Below are positions 53,365-62,482 of a stretch of DNA of 64,000 nucleotides, piece after piece. How positions within the stretch are numbered: position 1 is the stretch's first letter; each line of letters opens with the position of its first letter. The notes beneath the pieces were generated by a model that did not search any database, was not told the origin of the DNA, and saw only the letters and a list, made by a program, of their open reading frames with translations. The stretch spans positions 62,001 through 126,000 of the forward strand of contig CBDCPE010000001.1 of assembly GCA_965220055.1 (NCBI GenBank). The letters are read 5' to 3'. Both the position numbers and the translations under genes were made by a program. Source of the DNA: Bin87 sp965220055. GTDB lineage: Bacteria > Chloroflexota > Dehalococcoidia > Lucifugimonadales > UBA3495.

Positions 53365-53644
53365 GGCAGCACCTTGCAGTAAATTGCGGTGGGGGCATGG
53401 CAGCCGGCGCGAGGTCCGGCCAATGCAGCGGGACAATCGGGTGGTCATGGTAATTGGGCAGACCGATGCTAGTCAACGTCCGGGACGCTCGGCGGCGTCT
53501 ATGACGCCCCGGCCTGCGCTCGGAGAGCGGGCGATTCCCGTTACCGCGAGGACGACAACCGCAATCTGTCGCCCGGCAGATGCCCGCTGACTCCAGGTAA
53601 CGCGCCCTTTGCTACAATAAACCCGGAATCCGGGGCACATTCAG

Positions 53645-54226
53645 ATGAACCAAACCAATTGGCTGCGCGAACTTGTCGAAGCTGCCGTCATAGGCATCGT
53701 CGTATTCGTCGCCATTCAGGTGGCGGTCGCCAACTTCCGGGTCGAAGGCTCCAGCATGCGGCCCACCTTGCTGCCCGGTCACTACCTGATGGTGAACAAG
53801 CTATTGTACTACCAGATCGACACGGACCGGTTGGGGAAGATCATTCCCTTCTGGCAGCCGGAGGAGCCTCGGATGGTCCACACCGTGAGGCCTCCACAGC
53901 GTGGCGACGTGGTGGTGTTTGACTACCCGCTCGAACCCGACCGCCAATTCGTGAAACGCATCATCGGGGAGCCGGGAGACATGGTAGCGATCAACAACGG
54001 ACTGGTTACCGTCAACGGCCAATCGCTGGATGAAACCTACCTGGATGTCCTGGGCAACACCCTGATGCACGACATCCAGCTTGCCAACGACGAGTATTTC
54101 GTGCTCGGAGACAACCGGAACGGGAGCAGGGACTCCCGGCATTGGGGTCCGCTGCCGGCGGACCACATCGTCGGCAAAGTTTGGGCGGTCTACTGGCCGC
54201 GTTCCGCCTGGGGATTCCCCAACTAG
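53645..54226 (+). CDS. lepB: Signal peptidase I
   Basis: A 193-residue membrane-anchored protease. An N-terminal helix (LVEAAVIGIVVFVAIQVAVA) precedes the Ser in EGSSMRPTLLPGHY, with RGDVVVFDYP and the catalytic Lys in QFVKRIIGEPGDMV, and GDNRNGSRDSRHWG. It cleaves signal peptides of secreted proteins at the outer face of the membrane. The catalytic Ser-Lys dyad is intact. Upstream CTACAAT at 53612 is -10-like with weak context. Confidence 0.95.
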   Translation: MNQTNWLRELVEAAVIGIVVFVAIQVAVANFRVEGSSMRPTLLPGHYLMVNKLLYYQIDTDRLGKIIPFWQPEEPRMVHTVRPPQRGDVVVFDYPLEPDRQFVKRIIGEPGDMVAINNGLVTVNGQSLDETYLDVLGNTLMHDIQLANDEYFVLGDNRNGSRDSRHWGPLPADHIVGKVWAVYWPRSAWGFPN

Positions 54227-54243
54227 CCCCAGCAGACCAGTTA

Positions 54244-54279
54244 CGTCTGCGGCCGGCGCACAAATGCCGGCCGCAGACG
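54244..54279. terminator. Strong 14-bp hairpin between convergent genes
   Basis: CGTCTGCGGCCGGC at 54244-54257 pairs exactly with GCCGGCCGCAGACG at 54266-54279, loop of eight bases. It lies 17 bases after the lepB stop and 25 before the Rieske stop. Without T-tracts, it probably works as a bidirectional terminator or pause. Confidence 0.7.
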
Positions 54280-54304
54280 ATTCAAAACCAGGGGTCGCCG
54301 AAAG

Positions 54305-54631
54305 TTACTCCGCCTCAATCACGGGGCCGACCAGCACGTCATCGCCCTCGATGCGGACGGCGAACTTGCGCAGCGCCTCGGTGGCCGGAGGAGTGACGGG
54401 TTTGCCAGAGGCGACGTCGAACACCGCACCGTGCAGCGGGCAAACCACCTCGTTTTCCTCAAGGTCACCCTCGGACAGGTTGGCGTAGGCGTGGGTGCAG
54501 ATATCGTCGCAAGCGTGCAGGTCGCCATCCACGTTTACCAGCAGGATCTCCTCAGAGCCCACCCTAACGGACATCATATCGCCCGCCGGGATGTCGCTCA
54601 CAGAGGCAACTTTGACAAATTCGTCGGCCAT
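54305..54631 (-). CDS. Rieske [2Fe-2S] ferredoxin-like protein
   Basis: A 108-residue protein starting MADEFVKVASVSDIPAGDMM with AAGGAG upstream of ATG 54631. It carries the Rieske ligands C-x-H (CDDICTHAYANLSEG) and CPLH (VVCPLHGAVFDVASGKPVT). It resembles the small electron-transfer NirD/ferredoxin component of dioxygenases. Cytoplasmic. It is separated from the upstream peptidase by about 180 bases. Confidence 0.92.
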   Translation of the reverse strand: MADEFVKVASVSDIPAGDMMSVRVGSEEILLVNVDGDLHACDDICTHAYANLSEGDLEENEVVCPLHGAVFDVASGKPVTPPATEALRKFAVRIEGDDVLVGPVIEAE

Positions 54632-54810
54632 GTGGGTGCTCCTTAGTTTCTCAATTACAGGTGGCGCAGGTCGGAGTGACAACGGCGGCAGCGGCCGCCC
54701 TAGCCGATCTCCACTGGCGAAATATTATATATGACAAACGCCCCGGCAACGGTGGTGTCTCCCAACCTCGCCTCGCCGCGGGACTGTATGTATTGGTGGT
54801 GGGTGGCCGG

Positions 54811-55914
54811 TCAGACGGGACAGATGAATTTCTGGCAAACCACAGCGGCGTCGAACATTTCGCGGATGCTGGCGGTTTCGCGGGTGGTGTGGAAATCGCG
54901 CACACCGATGCCCACGGGCAAAGCGACGATGCCGTGCTCAAAGAAGACGTTGGCGTCCGAGCCTCCTCCCGTGGTTTCCATCGTAGGCGTTAATCCTGCG
55001 GCGGTCACGGCACGGGCGATGTCGACCAAAGCGGGGTCACTCTCCGGCACTCGGTAGGCCTGGTACTGGTTCCGTATGTCGAGAGATATCTCGGCGCGCG
55101 GGTACATTGCGGCGACCTGATCGAAGGCACGACGAAACTCGACCGTATAGTTTTCCAGCTTGGACTGGTCTCGGGAACGCAGTTCGCCGTCCATGTATGC
55201 CTGCTCAGGGATGATGTTCCGCTTGAGGCCGCCTTCCAGTACGCCGATGTTGCTGGTGGTCTCATGGTCGATGCGGCCCAGCGGCAGGCGGGTGAGGATG
55301 TTGGCGGCGACCAGCAGGGCCGAGACGCCGTTTTCCGGTTCCAGCCCCGCGTGGGCGGCAACCCCGGTGATGTAGCACTGCACGACGTTTTGGGCCGGCG
55401 CGCCCACGCAGATGCGGCTTACTGGGCCCTCACCGTCGAACACCATGCCGTTGGTGGCCTTGATCAGCAAGAAATCGAGGTTGCGGGCACCGTTCAATCC
55501 GCCCTCCTCGGCACGGGAGAACACGACCTGCACCGGTCGCCCCAGACCGCCGCCCTCCATTGCCGCGGTGATGCCTTCCATTACGATGGCAAGGCCGGCC
55601 TTGCAGTCACCGCCCAGGATCGTGGTTCCGTCGGAGCGCAGGGTGTCCCCGTCGGCGTCGAGGCTGGGCTGGATACCCCGGCCCGGCTCGACCGTATCCA
55701 TGTGGGCGGACAGCATCACCGGCGATTGGCCTGCGCTGCCGTTGTTGCCGGGCAGGGTGGCCACCAGGTTGCCGTAAGCATCGTGCTGCACCGACGCCCC
55801 GAGGTCACTCAGCCGGGCGGAGAGGTGAGCGTCAATGGCGTCCTCTTCGCCGGTGGGGCTATCGATGCTGATCAGTTCGGTGACGGTTCGGACAAGGCGT
55901 TCTCGGTCGATCAT
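54811..55914 (-). CDS. M20/M42-family metallopeptidase
   Basis: A 367-residue zinc peptidase: ELISIDSPTGEEDAIDAHLS, VMLSAHMDTVEPGRGIQPSL (first His-x-Asp), ILGGDCKAGLAIVMEGITAA, VVFSRAEEGGLNGARNLDFL (Glu-Glu), YMDGELRSRDQSKLENYTVE and TMETTGGGSDANVFFEHGIV then DFHTTRETASI with the last His. Resembles PepT/YfbL-like tripeptidases. It follows the NYN-domain gene by 18 bases and is probably the last gene of a four-gene operon. Confidence 0.92.
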   Translation of the reverse strand: MIDRERLVRTVTELISIDSPTGEEDAIDAHLSARLSDLGASVQHDAYGNLVATLPGNNGSAGQSPVMLSAHMDTVEPGRGIQPSLDADGDTLRSDGTTILGGDCKAGLAIVMEGITAAMEGGGLGRPVQVVFSRAEEGGLNGARNLDFLLIKATNGMVFDGEGPVSRICVGAPAQNVVQCYITGVAAHAGLEPENGVSALLVAANILTRLPLGRIDHETTSNIGVLEGGLKRNIIPEQAYMDGELRSRDQSKLENYTVEFRRAFDQVAAMYPRAEISLDIRNQYQAYRVPESDPALVDIARAVTAAGLTPTMETTGGGSDANVFFEHGIVALPVGIGVRDFHTTRETASIREMFDAAVVCQKFICPV

Positions 55915-55932
55915 GGGTACAGGCTCCGCCGG

Positions 55933-57132
55933 TCAGGCAAGGGCGATGAGGTTCTGGCGCGCGTAGGGGGTCATTTCGTAGCGTCGTGGTTTTTCCTTAG
56001 CGATGGTGACGCCGTGCTGCTCCATGATGGGCCATAGCTGCTTTGCGAACCAGGTACCGAACTGGGTCGCCGTGAATGACGCAGCCGGATGGTGGAGTTG
56101 TTGGCCTTTCATGGCGTCCTGGGCGTCGGATGCCTTGAACACATCGTCGGTGATGCCGGCGGCGACGGCGGCGGCCAACTGGACCAGGCTCGACTCTCCG
56201 GCAAATGGCCGCGGCTCCGCACTGCGCGACGGCGGGTCGGCTACGGCGCCCCTGCCGAGCGAGGGGATCTCGTAGGTTCGAGGGGAGCTCCTGCGGGGCA
56301 TGGTTACACCATGCTCTTGCAATAATGGCCAGATCTCCTTGCCGAGAAACTGGCCGAACCTAGCGGTATCTCCGACGGCAGGATGTTCGGGCCAGCGTTG
56401 CTGGATAATTTTTTCGGCATCGGCGGCCTTGAACGTACCGACGGGCAACCGCTTCATCAGTTCTTCGGCAATGGCTTGGTGGCTGATTGCGGCTTGGGGA
56501 CGAGCGGCCGGCGCGGCTGTGTCGTCCACATTGGACCGGGGTTCGGCCGCTCGTTTGCGGGCCGGAGCCGCTATTGCCGGCGTCGGCGCGGGCCCGGCTG
56601 GAGAGGGAGGGTCAGCGGACAGATCCCAGCGGTACCGGTCGGGAATGAACTGTTCGATTTCGGCGGACAGAGTCCCCGCATCGGGAGCAGTGATCCACAG
56701 GAATGGAATGTCCGCAGATTCAGCCTGCCCGGCCAGCTCCCGGACCTTAACGAAGAGCGCGCCGAAATCGCTGTCGTTACTGACCACGGCCACGGAGATT
56801 GCCTGGCCGGTGATCAGGTCGGCAACGGCGTCGGCGGTAATGGCCAAGTCGGCGGAGTTCTTGGCTCGGTGATTGCTGAAGTGCTGGACTCCGCGAACGC
56901 GGACCCGCAGCACGGGAAACGCGGTTTCAGCCCAAAGCTGCCACAGCTCGGTCTTGTCCGCGCGAACATACAGGGAGAGACTGGCCACCGGAGGGCGTTC
57001 GGCCGGCCAATCGGTGACGACCTGCCAGACGATGCTTTGTGCCTGGTCGGATTCCCGCAGGTTCTCGGTGTCCACGTAGATTGCCGAGCCGGGAGACACG
57101 ACGGGTTGGGAGCCATTGGGTTGGGTGCTCAT
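55933..57132 (-). CDS. NYN-domain (PIN-like) protein with two C-terminal repeats
   Basis: A 399-residue protein. The N-terminal NYN nuclease-like domain has SAIYVDTENLRESDQAQSIV, KNSADLAITADAVADLITGQ and VAVVSNDSDFGALFVKVREL, with the acidic residues (D21, D-x-x..., D in SADL and NDSD) of the fold. A Pro/Ala-rich linker follows, then two about 70-residue repeats with IWPLLQEHGVTMPRRSSPRT and LWPIMEQHGVTIAKEKPRRY, similar to LOTUS/OST-HTH-type units, which I infer. It may be an RNA-processing protein. It is in an operon with the retropepsin-like and M20 genes. Confidence 0.8.
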   Translation of the reverse strand: MSTQPNGSQPVVSPGSAIYVDTENLRESDQAQSIVWQVVTDWPAERPPVASLSLYVRADKTELWQLWAETAFPVLRVRVRGVQHFSNHRAKNSADLAITADAVADLITGQAISVAVVSNDSDFGALFVKVRELAGQAESADIPFLWITAPDAGTLSAEIEQFIPDRYRWDLSADPPSPAGPAPTPAIAAPARKRAAEPRSNVDDTAAPAARPQAAISHQAIAEELMKRLPVGTFKAADAEKIIQQRWPEHPAVGDTARFGQFLGKEIWPLLQEHGVTMPRRSSPRTYEIPSLGRGAVADPPSRSAEPRPFAGESSLVQLAAAVAAGITDDVFKASDAQDAMKGQQLHHPAASFTATQFGTWFAKQLWPIMEQHGVTIAKEKPRRYEMTPYARQNLIALA

Positions 57133-57148
57133 CGTGGCGGCCTTGCGG

Positions 57149-57547
57149 TCACAAGGTTATTCTAGCCGGCACCAGCCGCTTGTTGAGTGGGTCGGCGGCG
57201 ACCCCGAAACGTTCCAAAGTAATCGCACCAATCAGAACGATTTCGTCGTCGACTCCGAACGCTGCATGGACGGTCCTTGATCGTCCGTCCAATGTGAACA
57301 GCGCTAGGCCGATGGGCATATCCACCGGGGAACCGTCGGCCATGCTGAACGTTTCCAGCTCATCACGCGCGATACCCAACTCGTCCAGGATGGTCGCTGG
57401 AACGATGGAATAGAGAGACCCAGTGTCGACCATTCCCTCCAAGGTTAGCGAACCGGTCCCGTCTGCGTTTCCTATGGAGAATGGGAGGGTGAAAGTTCCC
57501 ATTCCTTTGCCTCCGATGCTGGACCCGGGCAGCACAATCCGGTTCAT
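57149..57547 (-). CDS. Retropepsin-like aspartic protease protein
   Basis: A 132-residue protein, ATG 57547 with AGGCGG upstream. It has MGTFTLPFSIGNADGTGSLT then LEGMVDTGSLYSIVPATILD with the DTG catalytic motif, and a beta C-terminal half. It is of the clan AA type with a single domain, active as a dimer in the family. It is located 16 bases before the NYN gene and nine bases after the DUF1501 gene, in a likely operon. Confidence 0.7.
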   Translation of the reverse strand: MNRIVLPGSSIGGKGMGTFTLPFSIGNADGTGSLTLEGMVDTGSLYSIVPATILDELGIARDELETFSMADGSPVDMPIGLALFTLDGRSRTVHAAFGVDDEIVLIGAITLERFGVAADPLNKRLVPARITL

Positions 57548-57556
57548 CGCCACCGC

Positions 57557-58684
57557 CTAAATGAACTTCGGCTGCTCGAAATGCCCGCCCACAACGGGCT
57601 GCGCGTCGAGGCCCAGCCACTGTTCGACCAGGGTGCCGTACACGCCGCGGAAATCCGTGTTGAAGGCCAGGTCGCCCTCCACCAGATCGACTTCGGCCAG
57701 GGAAGGATAAGCGCCGTACATGCCGCCGCGCACCGGGTCGCCGATGGCGAAGGCCGCTCCGCCGCTGCCGTGGTCGCTTCCGCTGCCGTTGTCCTTGACG
57801 CGGCGACCAAACTCGGTGAACACGAACATGACCACGTTGTCGGCGGTGTCGTGCTCACGCAGGTCGGCGTAAAAATCGCTAACGGCGCGACTGAGGTCGC
57901 CCAACAGCTTGGGATGCACGTCAGCCTCACTGGCGTGGGTATCGTAGCCGCCCTGCTGGGTGTAGAAAACGCGGGTGCCAAGGTTGGCGTTGAGGACTTT
58001 GGCGATACCCTGAAGGTTGCGGGCGATGCCGGTCTCGGCGTATTCAACCGTCGATGTGTACATATCAGGAGCGGCCTTGAGGATGTCCGCGCCTTTGAGG
58101 GCGTCGAGACCGGTCTGGCCCAGGTAGTCCATGGCGGCCCCGAGGCCGACAGTGGGGGAGTACATGCGGGCAAAGATGTCCAACGCCTTCGAGCGTTCCG
58201 GCTCGTTGACGATGCCGGTGAGAACGCCATAGGTCTCCAGCACCGCCACCGAAGCCACTGGCACGCCGGTAAGTGCCATCGCTCGCGGGAGGCCACGGCC
58301 GAAGTTGACGCCGGTCAGCACGTTCTCGGCCTTCGGGTCAAGGTCGCGGATAACGCGGCCCAGCCAGCCCTCGGTACCGACCTTTTCCGGCTCGCAGGTG
58401 TGCCAGATGTCCATGCTGCGGAAGTGCGAACGGTTGGGTGTGGGATAGCCTATGCCGTTGACGACCGCTACCTTGCCGGCGTCATATAGGGCCTTGATCT
58501 CGGGCAGCGCCGGGTTGAACCCGAATTGGTCGTCGATGGGCAGCACCTGATCGGCCGGAATCCCCACGGTGGGACGGCTATCGTGGTAGCGGCCGTCGGC
58601 GTAGGGAATGACGGTGTTCATATAGTCGTTGCCGCCGGTAAGCTGGATGACGACGAGGATGGGGTCTTTGGTGGTGTAGGTCAT
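57557..58684 (-). CDS. DUF1501-family protein
   Basis: A 375-residue protein, start ATG 58684. It begins TTKDPILVVIQLTGGNDYMN, then NPALPEIKALYDAGKVAVVN, NRSHFRSMDIWHTCEPEKVG, TQQGGYDTHASEADVHPKLL and VFVFTEFGRRVKDNGSGSDHG, with His/Asp/Gly motifs of the sulfatase-like DUF1501 fold. Function unknown; often paired with DUF1800, not seen here. No Tat signal was found, so it is probably cytoplasmic. First gene of the presumed operon. Confidence 0.88.
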   Translation of the reverse strand: MTYTTKDPILVVIQLTGGNDYMNTVIPYADGRYHDSRPTVGIPADQVLPIDDQFGFNPALPEIKALYDAGKVAVVNGIGYPTPNRSHFRSMDIWHTCEPEKVGTEGWLGRVIRDLDPKAENVLTGVNFGRGLPRAMALTGVPVASVAVLETYGVLTGIVNEPERSKALDIFARMYSPTVGLGAAMDYLGQTGLDALKGADILKAAPDMYTSTVEYAETGIARNLQGIAKVLNANLGTRVFYTQQGGYDTHASEADVHPKLLGDLSRAVSDFYADLREHDTADNVVMFVFTEFGRRVKDNGSGSDHGSGGAAFAIGDPVRGGMYGAYPSLAEVDLVEGDLAFNTDFRGVYGTLVEQWLGLDAQPVVGGHFEQPKFI

Positions 58685-59076
58685 TGCAGCGTTGCTCCGC
58701 AGGCCGAATACATGAAGGATCGTTTGATGGGCGTAGTTTAGCATAGAGGCAACAAAAGACGGGATGCAGGGGATTCTGACACGGCGGATACTGGCGACAT
58801 TTACCACATGCCTGGTCATGAACAGCCCTTGCCATACCGGTGGCACCATGGCAACCTACTGATGCGTGAATGGTTATCTAAACCCGGCTTCCTTCCTTCC
58901 CTCCGGTACCACTGGATTCCCCCTTGCGCGAGAATTGCGGATTGCCTTGCCGAGGCCACGTATGAGCATGAAAATCGGCTATTTTCACGGTAATGACGGA
59001 AGGGATTAGTTTAGGTGTCCGCTCACGCATCAGTAATTGGCCGGTAATAGCGATGGAGGACGCGCAGCAACGCACC
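58685..59076. other. 392-base divergent intergenic region
   Basis: Between DUF1501 and pth, transcribed away from each other. No hairpin, repeat or clear promoter motif was picked out by eye. It probably holds promoters for both directions. Confidence 0.5.
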
Positions 59077-59661
59077 ATGACACTCATTGTCGTCGGCCTG
59101 GGGAACCCCGGGCCGCGGTATCGCGATACGCGGCACAACGTGGGGTTCGGGTGCGTGGACCTGTTGGCGGAACGGTGGAGCATTGCTGTCAAGGACCGGC
59201 GGCGCACCACGGTGCTCGGGCAGGGGTATCGCGACGGCAGGGCGGTGGTGCTGGCCAAGCCGCGCACCTTTATGAACCTCTCCGGCGAGTCGGTGGGGTA
59301 CCTGCTGGCGCGGTTCGGCGGGCGGGCGGCGGACCTGGTGATCGTGTACGACGAGATGGCGCTGCCGCTGGGACGCATCCGTTTGCGGGCTCGCGGTTCC
59401 GATGCCGGGCACAACGGCATCAAGGACATCATCCGCACGGCGCACACTGTTGATTTCCCGAGGCTGCGCATCGGCATCGGCGGGCCGGGAATGTCGGGCA
59501 GCGTGGATCACGTGCTGGGGCGGTTTTCGGACGAGGAGCAACCCGCGGTTAAAGCTGCAATCGCCCGTGCTGCAGACGCGGTGGAGTGTCTACTGGCCGA
59601 CGGCATCAACATCGCGATGAACCGGTACAACACGGATCCACAGGCCGAGCAGTCAGCGTAG
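59077..59661 (+). CDS. pth: Peptidyl-tRNA hydrolase
   Basis: A 194-residue protein starting MTLIVVGLGNPGPRYRDTRH at ATG 59077; an earlier in-frame ATG (59053) is possible. It has the catalytic His in TRHNVGFGCVDLLAERW, KPRTFMNLSGESVGYLLARF, VIVYDEMALPLGRIRLRARG and SDAGHNGIKDIIRTAHTVDF, and ends VECLLADGINIAMNRYN. It releases peptides from peptidyl-tRNA and is essential. All the key residues are present. Confidence 0.95.
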   Translation: MTLIVVGLGNPGPRYRDTRHNVGFGCVDLLAERWSIAVKDRRRTTVLGQGYRDGRAVVLAKPRTFMNLSGESVGYLLARFGGRAADLVIVYDEMALPLGRIRLRARGSDAGHNGIKDIIRTAHTVDFPRLRIGIGGPGMSGSVDHVLGRFSDEEQPAVKAAIARAADAVECLLADGINIAMNRYNTDPQAEQSA

Positions 59662-59730
59662 ATTCGGTACGGGTTTTGGGGAAGCATCGGGAATGGGCCA
59701 CGAGCAACCACCCGTCAGGGGCGAACCGCG

Positions 59731-61812
59731 ATGGGCATAAAGCGACTCATGATCGGCGCGGCGTTGGCCGCGTTTTTTCTGATCGGACTGGCCTGCGACC
59801 CGGGCTCTCCTGGGCCGGCCACCACGGTCCCTGAACCTACAAGCCAGCAGGCCAATCAGTCGACACCGTCGACGAGTCAGGCAACGGTTTCGACGCCGGC
59901 AGTCCCCGTCTCGCCCACCCCCATGGGCCAGGGCCATGCAGCACATTCCACGATGGCGCCGGAAACAGCCGCCACCGTTGAGGCCACGGGCGACCCAATG
60001 GTAGCCACCGACTTTCCGACGCCGCCGGACCGCGACCTGCTGGCATTGGCGCGGCAACTGCGGTGGAACGCGGTGGAACCGGACCCTGAGCCAGCACGGT
60101 TCGCGGGCCAGGCGCTGGCAATAGGCGATACGACCGACTTCTGGACCCTGGACTACCCCCGCAGCAAGATGGTGAGCAAGGAGTTTGTCCTGGCCACCGT
60201 TTCGGATCATGCTTACTGGTGGATCGAGCAAGGATTGAAGGTCGTCGACGATGACCTGCGGCGCACGGTAGCCGACGCAGAGGCACAGGTATACCCGAGG
60301 GTGACCGCGGTGTTCGGCGAAGCTCCCGGATCCGTCTCCGACCCACTGCGAGGTCACATCATCAACGGGCGCATACCGGGCGTCGGCGGCTACGTGTCGG
60401 GCGCGGACCCGTATCCTCCATCGGTCCAGCCGTACAGCAACGGGGTGCCGGCCATCTACATAAACGCGCAGGAAGTCCCCCTGGGCAGCCAGGAGTACCT
60501 CACCGTGCTGGCCCACGAGCTGCAGCACACCATTCACTGGTACGCCGACCCCACGGAGGAGACCTGGCTCAATGAGGGGCTGTCGGAGCTGGCCGTGACC
60601 GAAGCCGGTTACTCGCCGGGCAGCATACGTCACTACCTGCAACGACCCAACGCGTCCCTGGTCAATTGGCCCGGCGACCTTGACGGCGATATCGGCCTCA
60701 ACTACGGCGCGGCGGCGCTGTTCGCCCACTACCTGCGGGAGCAGTACGCGCCGCAGGGCGGGTTGCGTGACCTGCTGGCCGGAGAAAGCAACGGCACGGT
60801 CGCCGTCGACGCGTTCCTCGCGGAGAGAGGAGCCGAAACCGAATCGGGTGATACGTTCGATTTTCGGTCGGCTTTCTCCGACTGGATGGTGGCCAACCTG
60901 CTCGACGAAGAGCAGGGAGCATTCGGATACGCGGGCCTGGACGTGGGGGCGGACATCACCAGGACGCAGCGCGTAGACGACGACGGAACGAAAGTATCGT
61001 TGGCCCAATACGGTATCGACTACATCGAATTGAAGGGGGTCGAGAACTACGTGACTGTCCATTTCGAAGGCGACCGGGTCACCCCATTACTGCCGGCAGA
61101 AGTGCCCGAGGGCGGGTGCTGGTGGAGCAACCGGGGCGACGACATATCATCCACGCTGACGCGAGAGATGACGGTGCCAGCGGTGGTGCCAAATCGACAA
61201 GAACCCGCGCTGACGTTCAATCTCTGGTACGACATTGAGGAGGATTGGGACTACCTGTACGTCCAAGTATCGACCGACCTGGGCAAGACCTGGAATGTTC
61301 TGGCGGCAGACGGCACCACCGACGCCAACCCCCTTGGCAACAGCTACGGCCACGGTTACACCGGAACCGACGGTTGGCGGAAGGTAACGGTGCCTCTGAC
61401 GGATTATGCCAGTCAGGACGCGCTGGTGCGGTTCCACTATGTGACTGACGACGCCATTCACGGTATCGGTGCCTGTTTGCGTGACATGGCGCCGTCGTGG
61501 GAAACCCAAGGGTCGGACGGAGAGAACTGGCGAGCGGACGGGTTCGTGCTGGTCAACAACCGGATCCGGCAGGACTGGATCGTGTGGGTGATTCGCGACC
61601 ATGTGGCGCCAGTGGCGACAAGGATGCAATTGGACTGGGATGCCGACGGCCAACGTTATGTCGGACATACCGTCACGCCGCCAGTCGTTGATGGCGGACG
61701 GTTGGTTGTGGCGGTTGCACCGGTGGCGCCCGGCACCATGCAGCCGGCCCGTTACCAAGTCTGGGCTATGGAGGGAGTTTTGGGGCCGGCGAGTCTTCCA
61801 GGGCCTTCGTGA
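59731..61812 (+). CDS. Lipoprotein zinc metalloprotease (M6/M30-like)
   Basis: A 693-residue protein. It begins MGIKRLMIGAALAAFFLIGL, with the lipobox LIGLAC, then a Ser/Thr/Pro-rich linker. The metal site is H262-E-x-x-H266 (VLAHELQHTIHWYAD), with E282 in NEGLSELAVTEAGY as the third ligand, followed by a helical region with FAHYLREQYAPQG. A C-terminal beta domain with VRFHYVTDDAIHGIG and VYTGTDGW-like repeats resembles immune inhibitor A. It is an extracellular surface protease, substrate unknown. Its last codons overlap the convergent zinc-finger gene. Confidence 0.8.
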   Translation: MGIKRLMIGAALAAFFLIGLACDPGSPGPATTVPEPTSQQANQSTPSTSQATVSTPAVPVSPTPMGQGHAAHSTMAPETAATVEATGDPMVATDFPTPPDRDLLALARQLRWNAVEPDPEPARFAGQALAIGDTTDFWTLDYPRSKMVSKEFVLATVSDHAYWWIEQGLKVVDDDLRRTVADAEAQVYPRVTAVFGEAPGSVSDPLRGHIINGRIPGVGGYVSGADPYPPSVQPYSNGVPAIYINAQEVPLGSQEYLTVLAHELQHTIHWYADPTEETWLNEGLSELAVTEAGYSPGSIRHYLQRPNASLVNWPGDLDGDIGLNYGAAALFAHYLREQYAPQGGLRDLLAGESNGTVAVDAFLAERGAETESGDTFDFRSAFSDWMVANLLDEEQGAFGYAGLDVGADITRTQRVDDDGTKVSLAQYGIDYIELKGVENYVTVHFEGDRVTPLLPAEVPEGGCWWSNRGDDISSTLTREMTVPAVVPNRQEPALTFNLWYDIEEDWDYLYVQVSTDLGKTWNVLAADGTTDANPLGNSYGHGYTGTDGWRKVTVPLTDYASQDALVRFHYVTDDAIHGIGACLRDMAPSWETQGSDGENWRADGFVLVNNRIRQDWIVWVIRDHVAPVATRMQLDWDADGQRYVGHTVTPPVVDGGRLVVAVAPVAPGTMQPARYQVWAMEGVLGPASLPGPS

Positions 61813-62377
61813 GAAGGCATTCGGCGAATTCGAGCAGACCGCCGAACCGTTGGCAGGCAAAGCAACGCCAACTCACACCGGGAAGGGACACCTGGAACGA
61901 CGCTTCTGCGGGGCAAAACGGACAGTCCCCGTGCAGCTTCTGACGCTGGAGCTGGCTGGCTCCAAGGGCGTCAAGGGGCGTGAACGCTCTGACCAGTTGC
62001 AGCGACCTTCCCCGTCGCAACGGGCCGGTTGGATCGTCGCCCAGACCGCGGTAGTCGCGCCGGCACAGCTCGGCGAGAAGGGCAGGCACCGCGCCCGGCA
62101 GTTGAGCCGCCAGCCGTAGGTCCGCATCGGAGGTTACGGTTCCAATGCCGGCCGCACGGGCAAACGCTACGGTCAATGTATACAGCCCGGGCCCGCTGAG
62201 GACCGCCACGCCGGCCGCGAGGTCGCCGTCGGATACCGTGAGCATATGGTCGACGAAACCGCGGAGGAGATCGTCGGTGTACTCTGGAAACGCCACGGTC
62301 GGCCATTCCGCCGGCGCGTCGTCGTGCCCGTCCAGAGCCAGGACGCTGTCGATAAAAAAGGATGAGCCAGACACCAT
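61766..62377 (-). CDS. Zinc-finger (CHC2-like) protein
   Basis: A 203-residue protein, ATG 62377 with GGGAG upstream. Most of it is a helical region (TDDLLRGFVDHMLTVSDGDL and AGIGTVTSDADLRLAAQLPG). The C-terminal part has GDCPFCPAEASFQVSLPGVS then WRCFACQRFGGLLEFAE, which aligns with the primase CHC2 zinc ribbon but with a fourth Cys instead of His. No primase catalytic domain is present. It overlaps the 3' end of the metalloprotease. Role unknown; may bind DNA. Confidence 0.65.
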   Translation of the reverse strand: MVSGSSFFIDSVLALDGHDDAPAEWPTVAFPEYTDDLLRGFVDHMLTVSDGDLAAGVAVLSGPGLYTLTVAFARAAGIGTVTSDADLRLAAQLPGAVPALLAELCRRDYRGLGDDPTGPLRRGRSLQLVRAFTPLDALGASQLQRQKLHGDCPFCPAEASFQVSLPGVSWRCFACQRFGGLLEFAECLLTKALEDSPAPKLPP

Positions 62378-62482
62378 AGTTCGCACTCCCAGACGAGCAT
62401 TGATTCCACGATATGGAATCTCGGACTGGAAGCGCAACCGGCGAGTGTCAGTAAATCGCTATCCCCGGCGGCGATAGGGACT

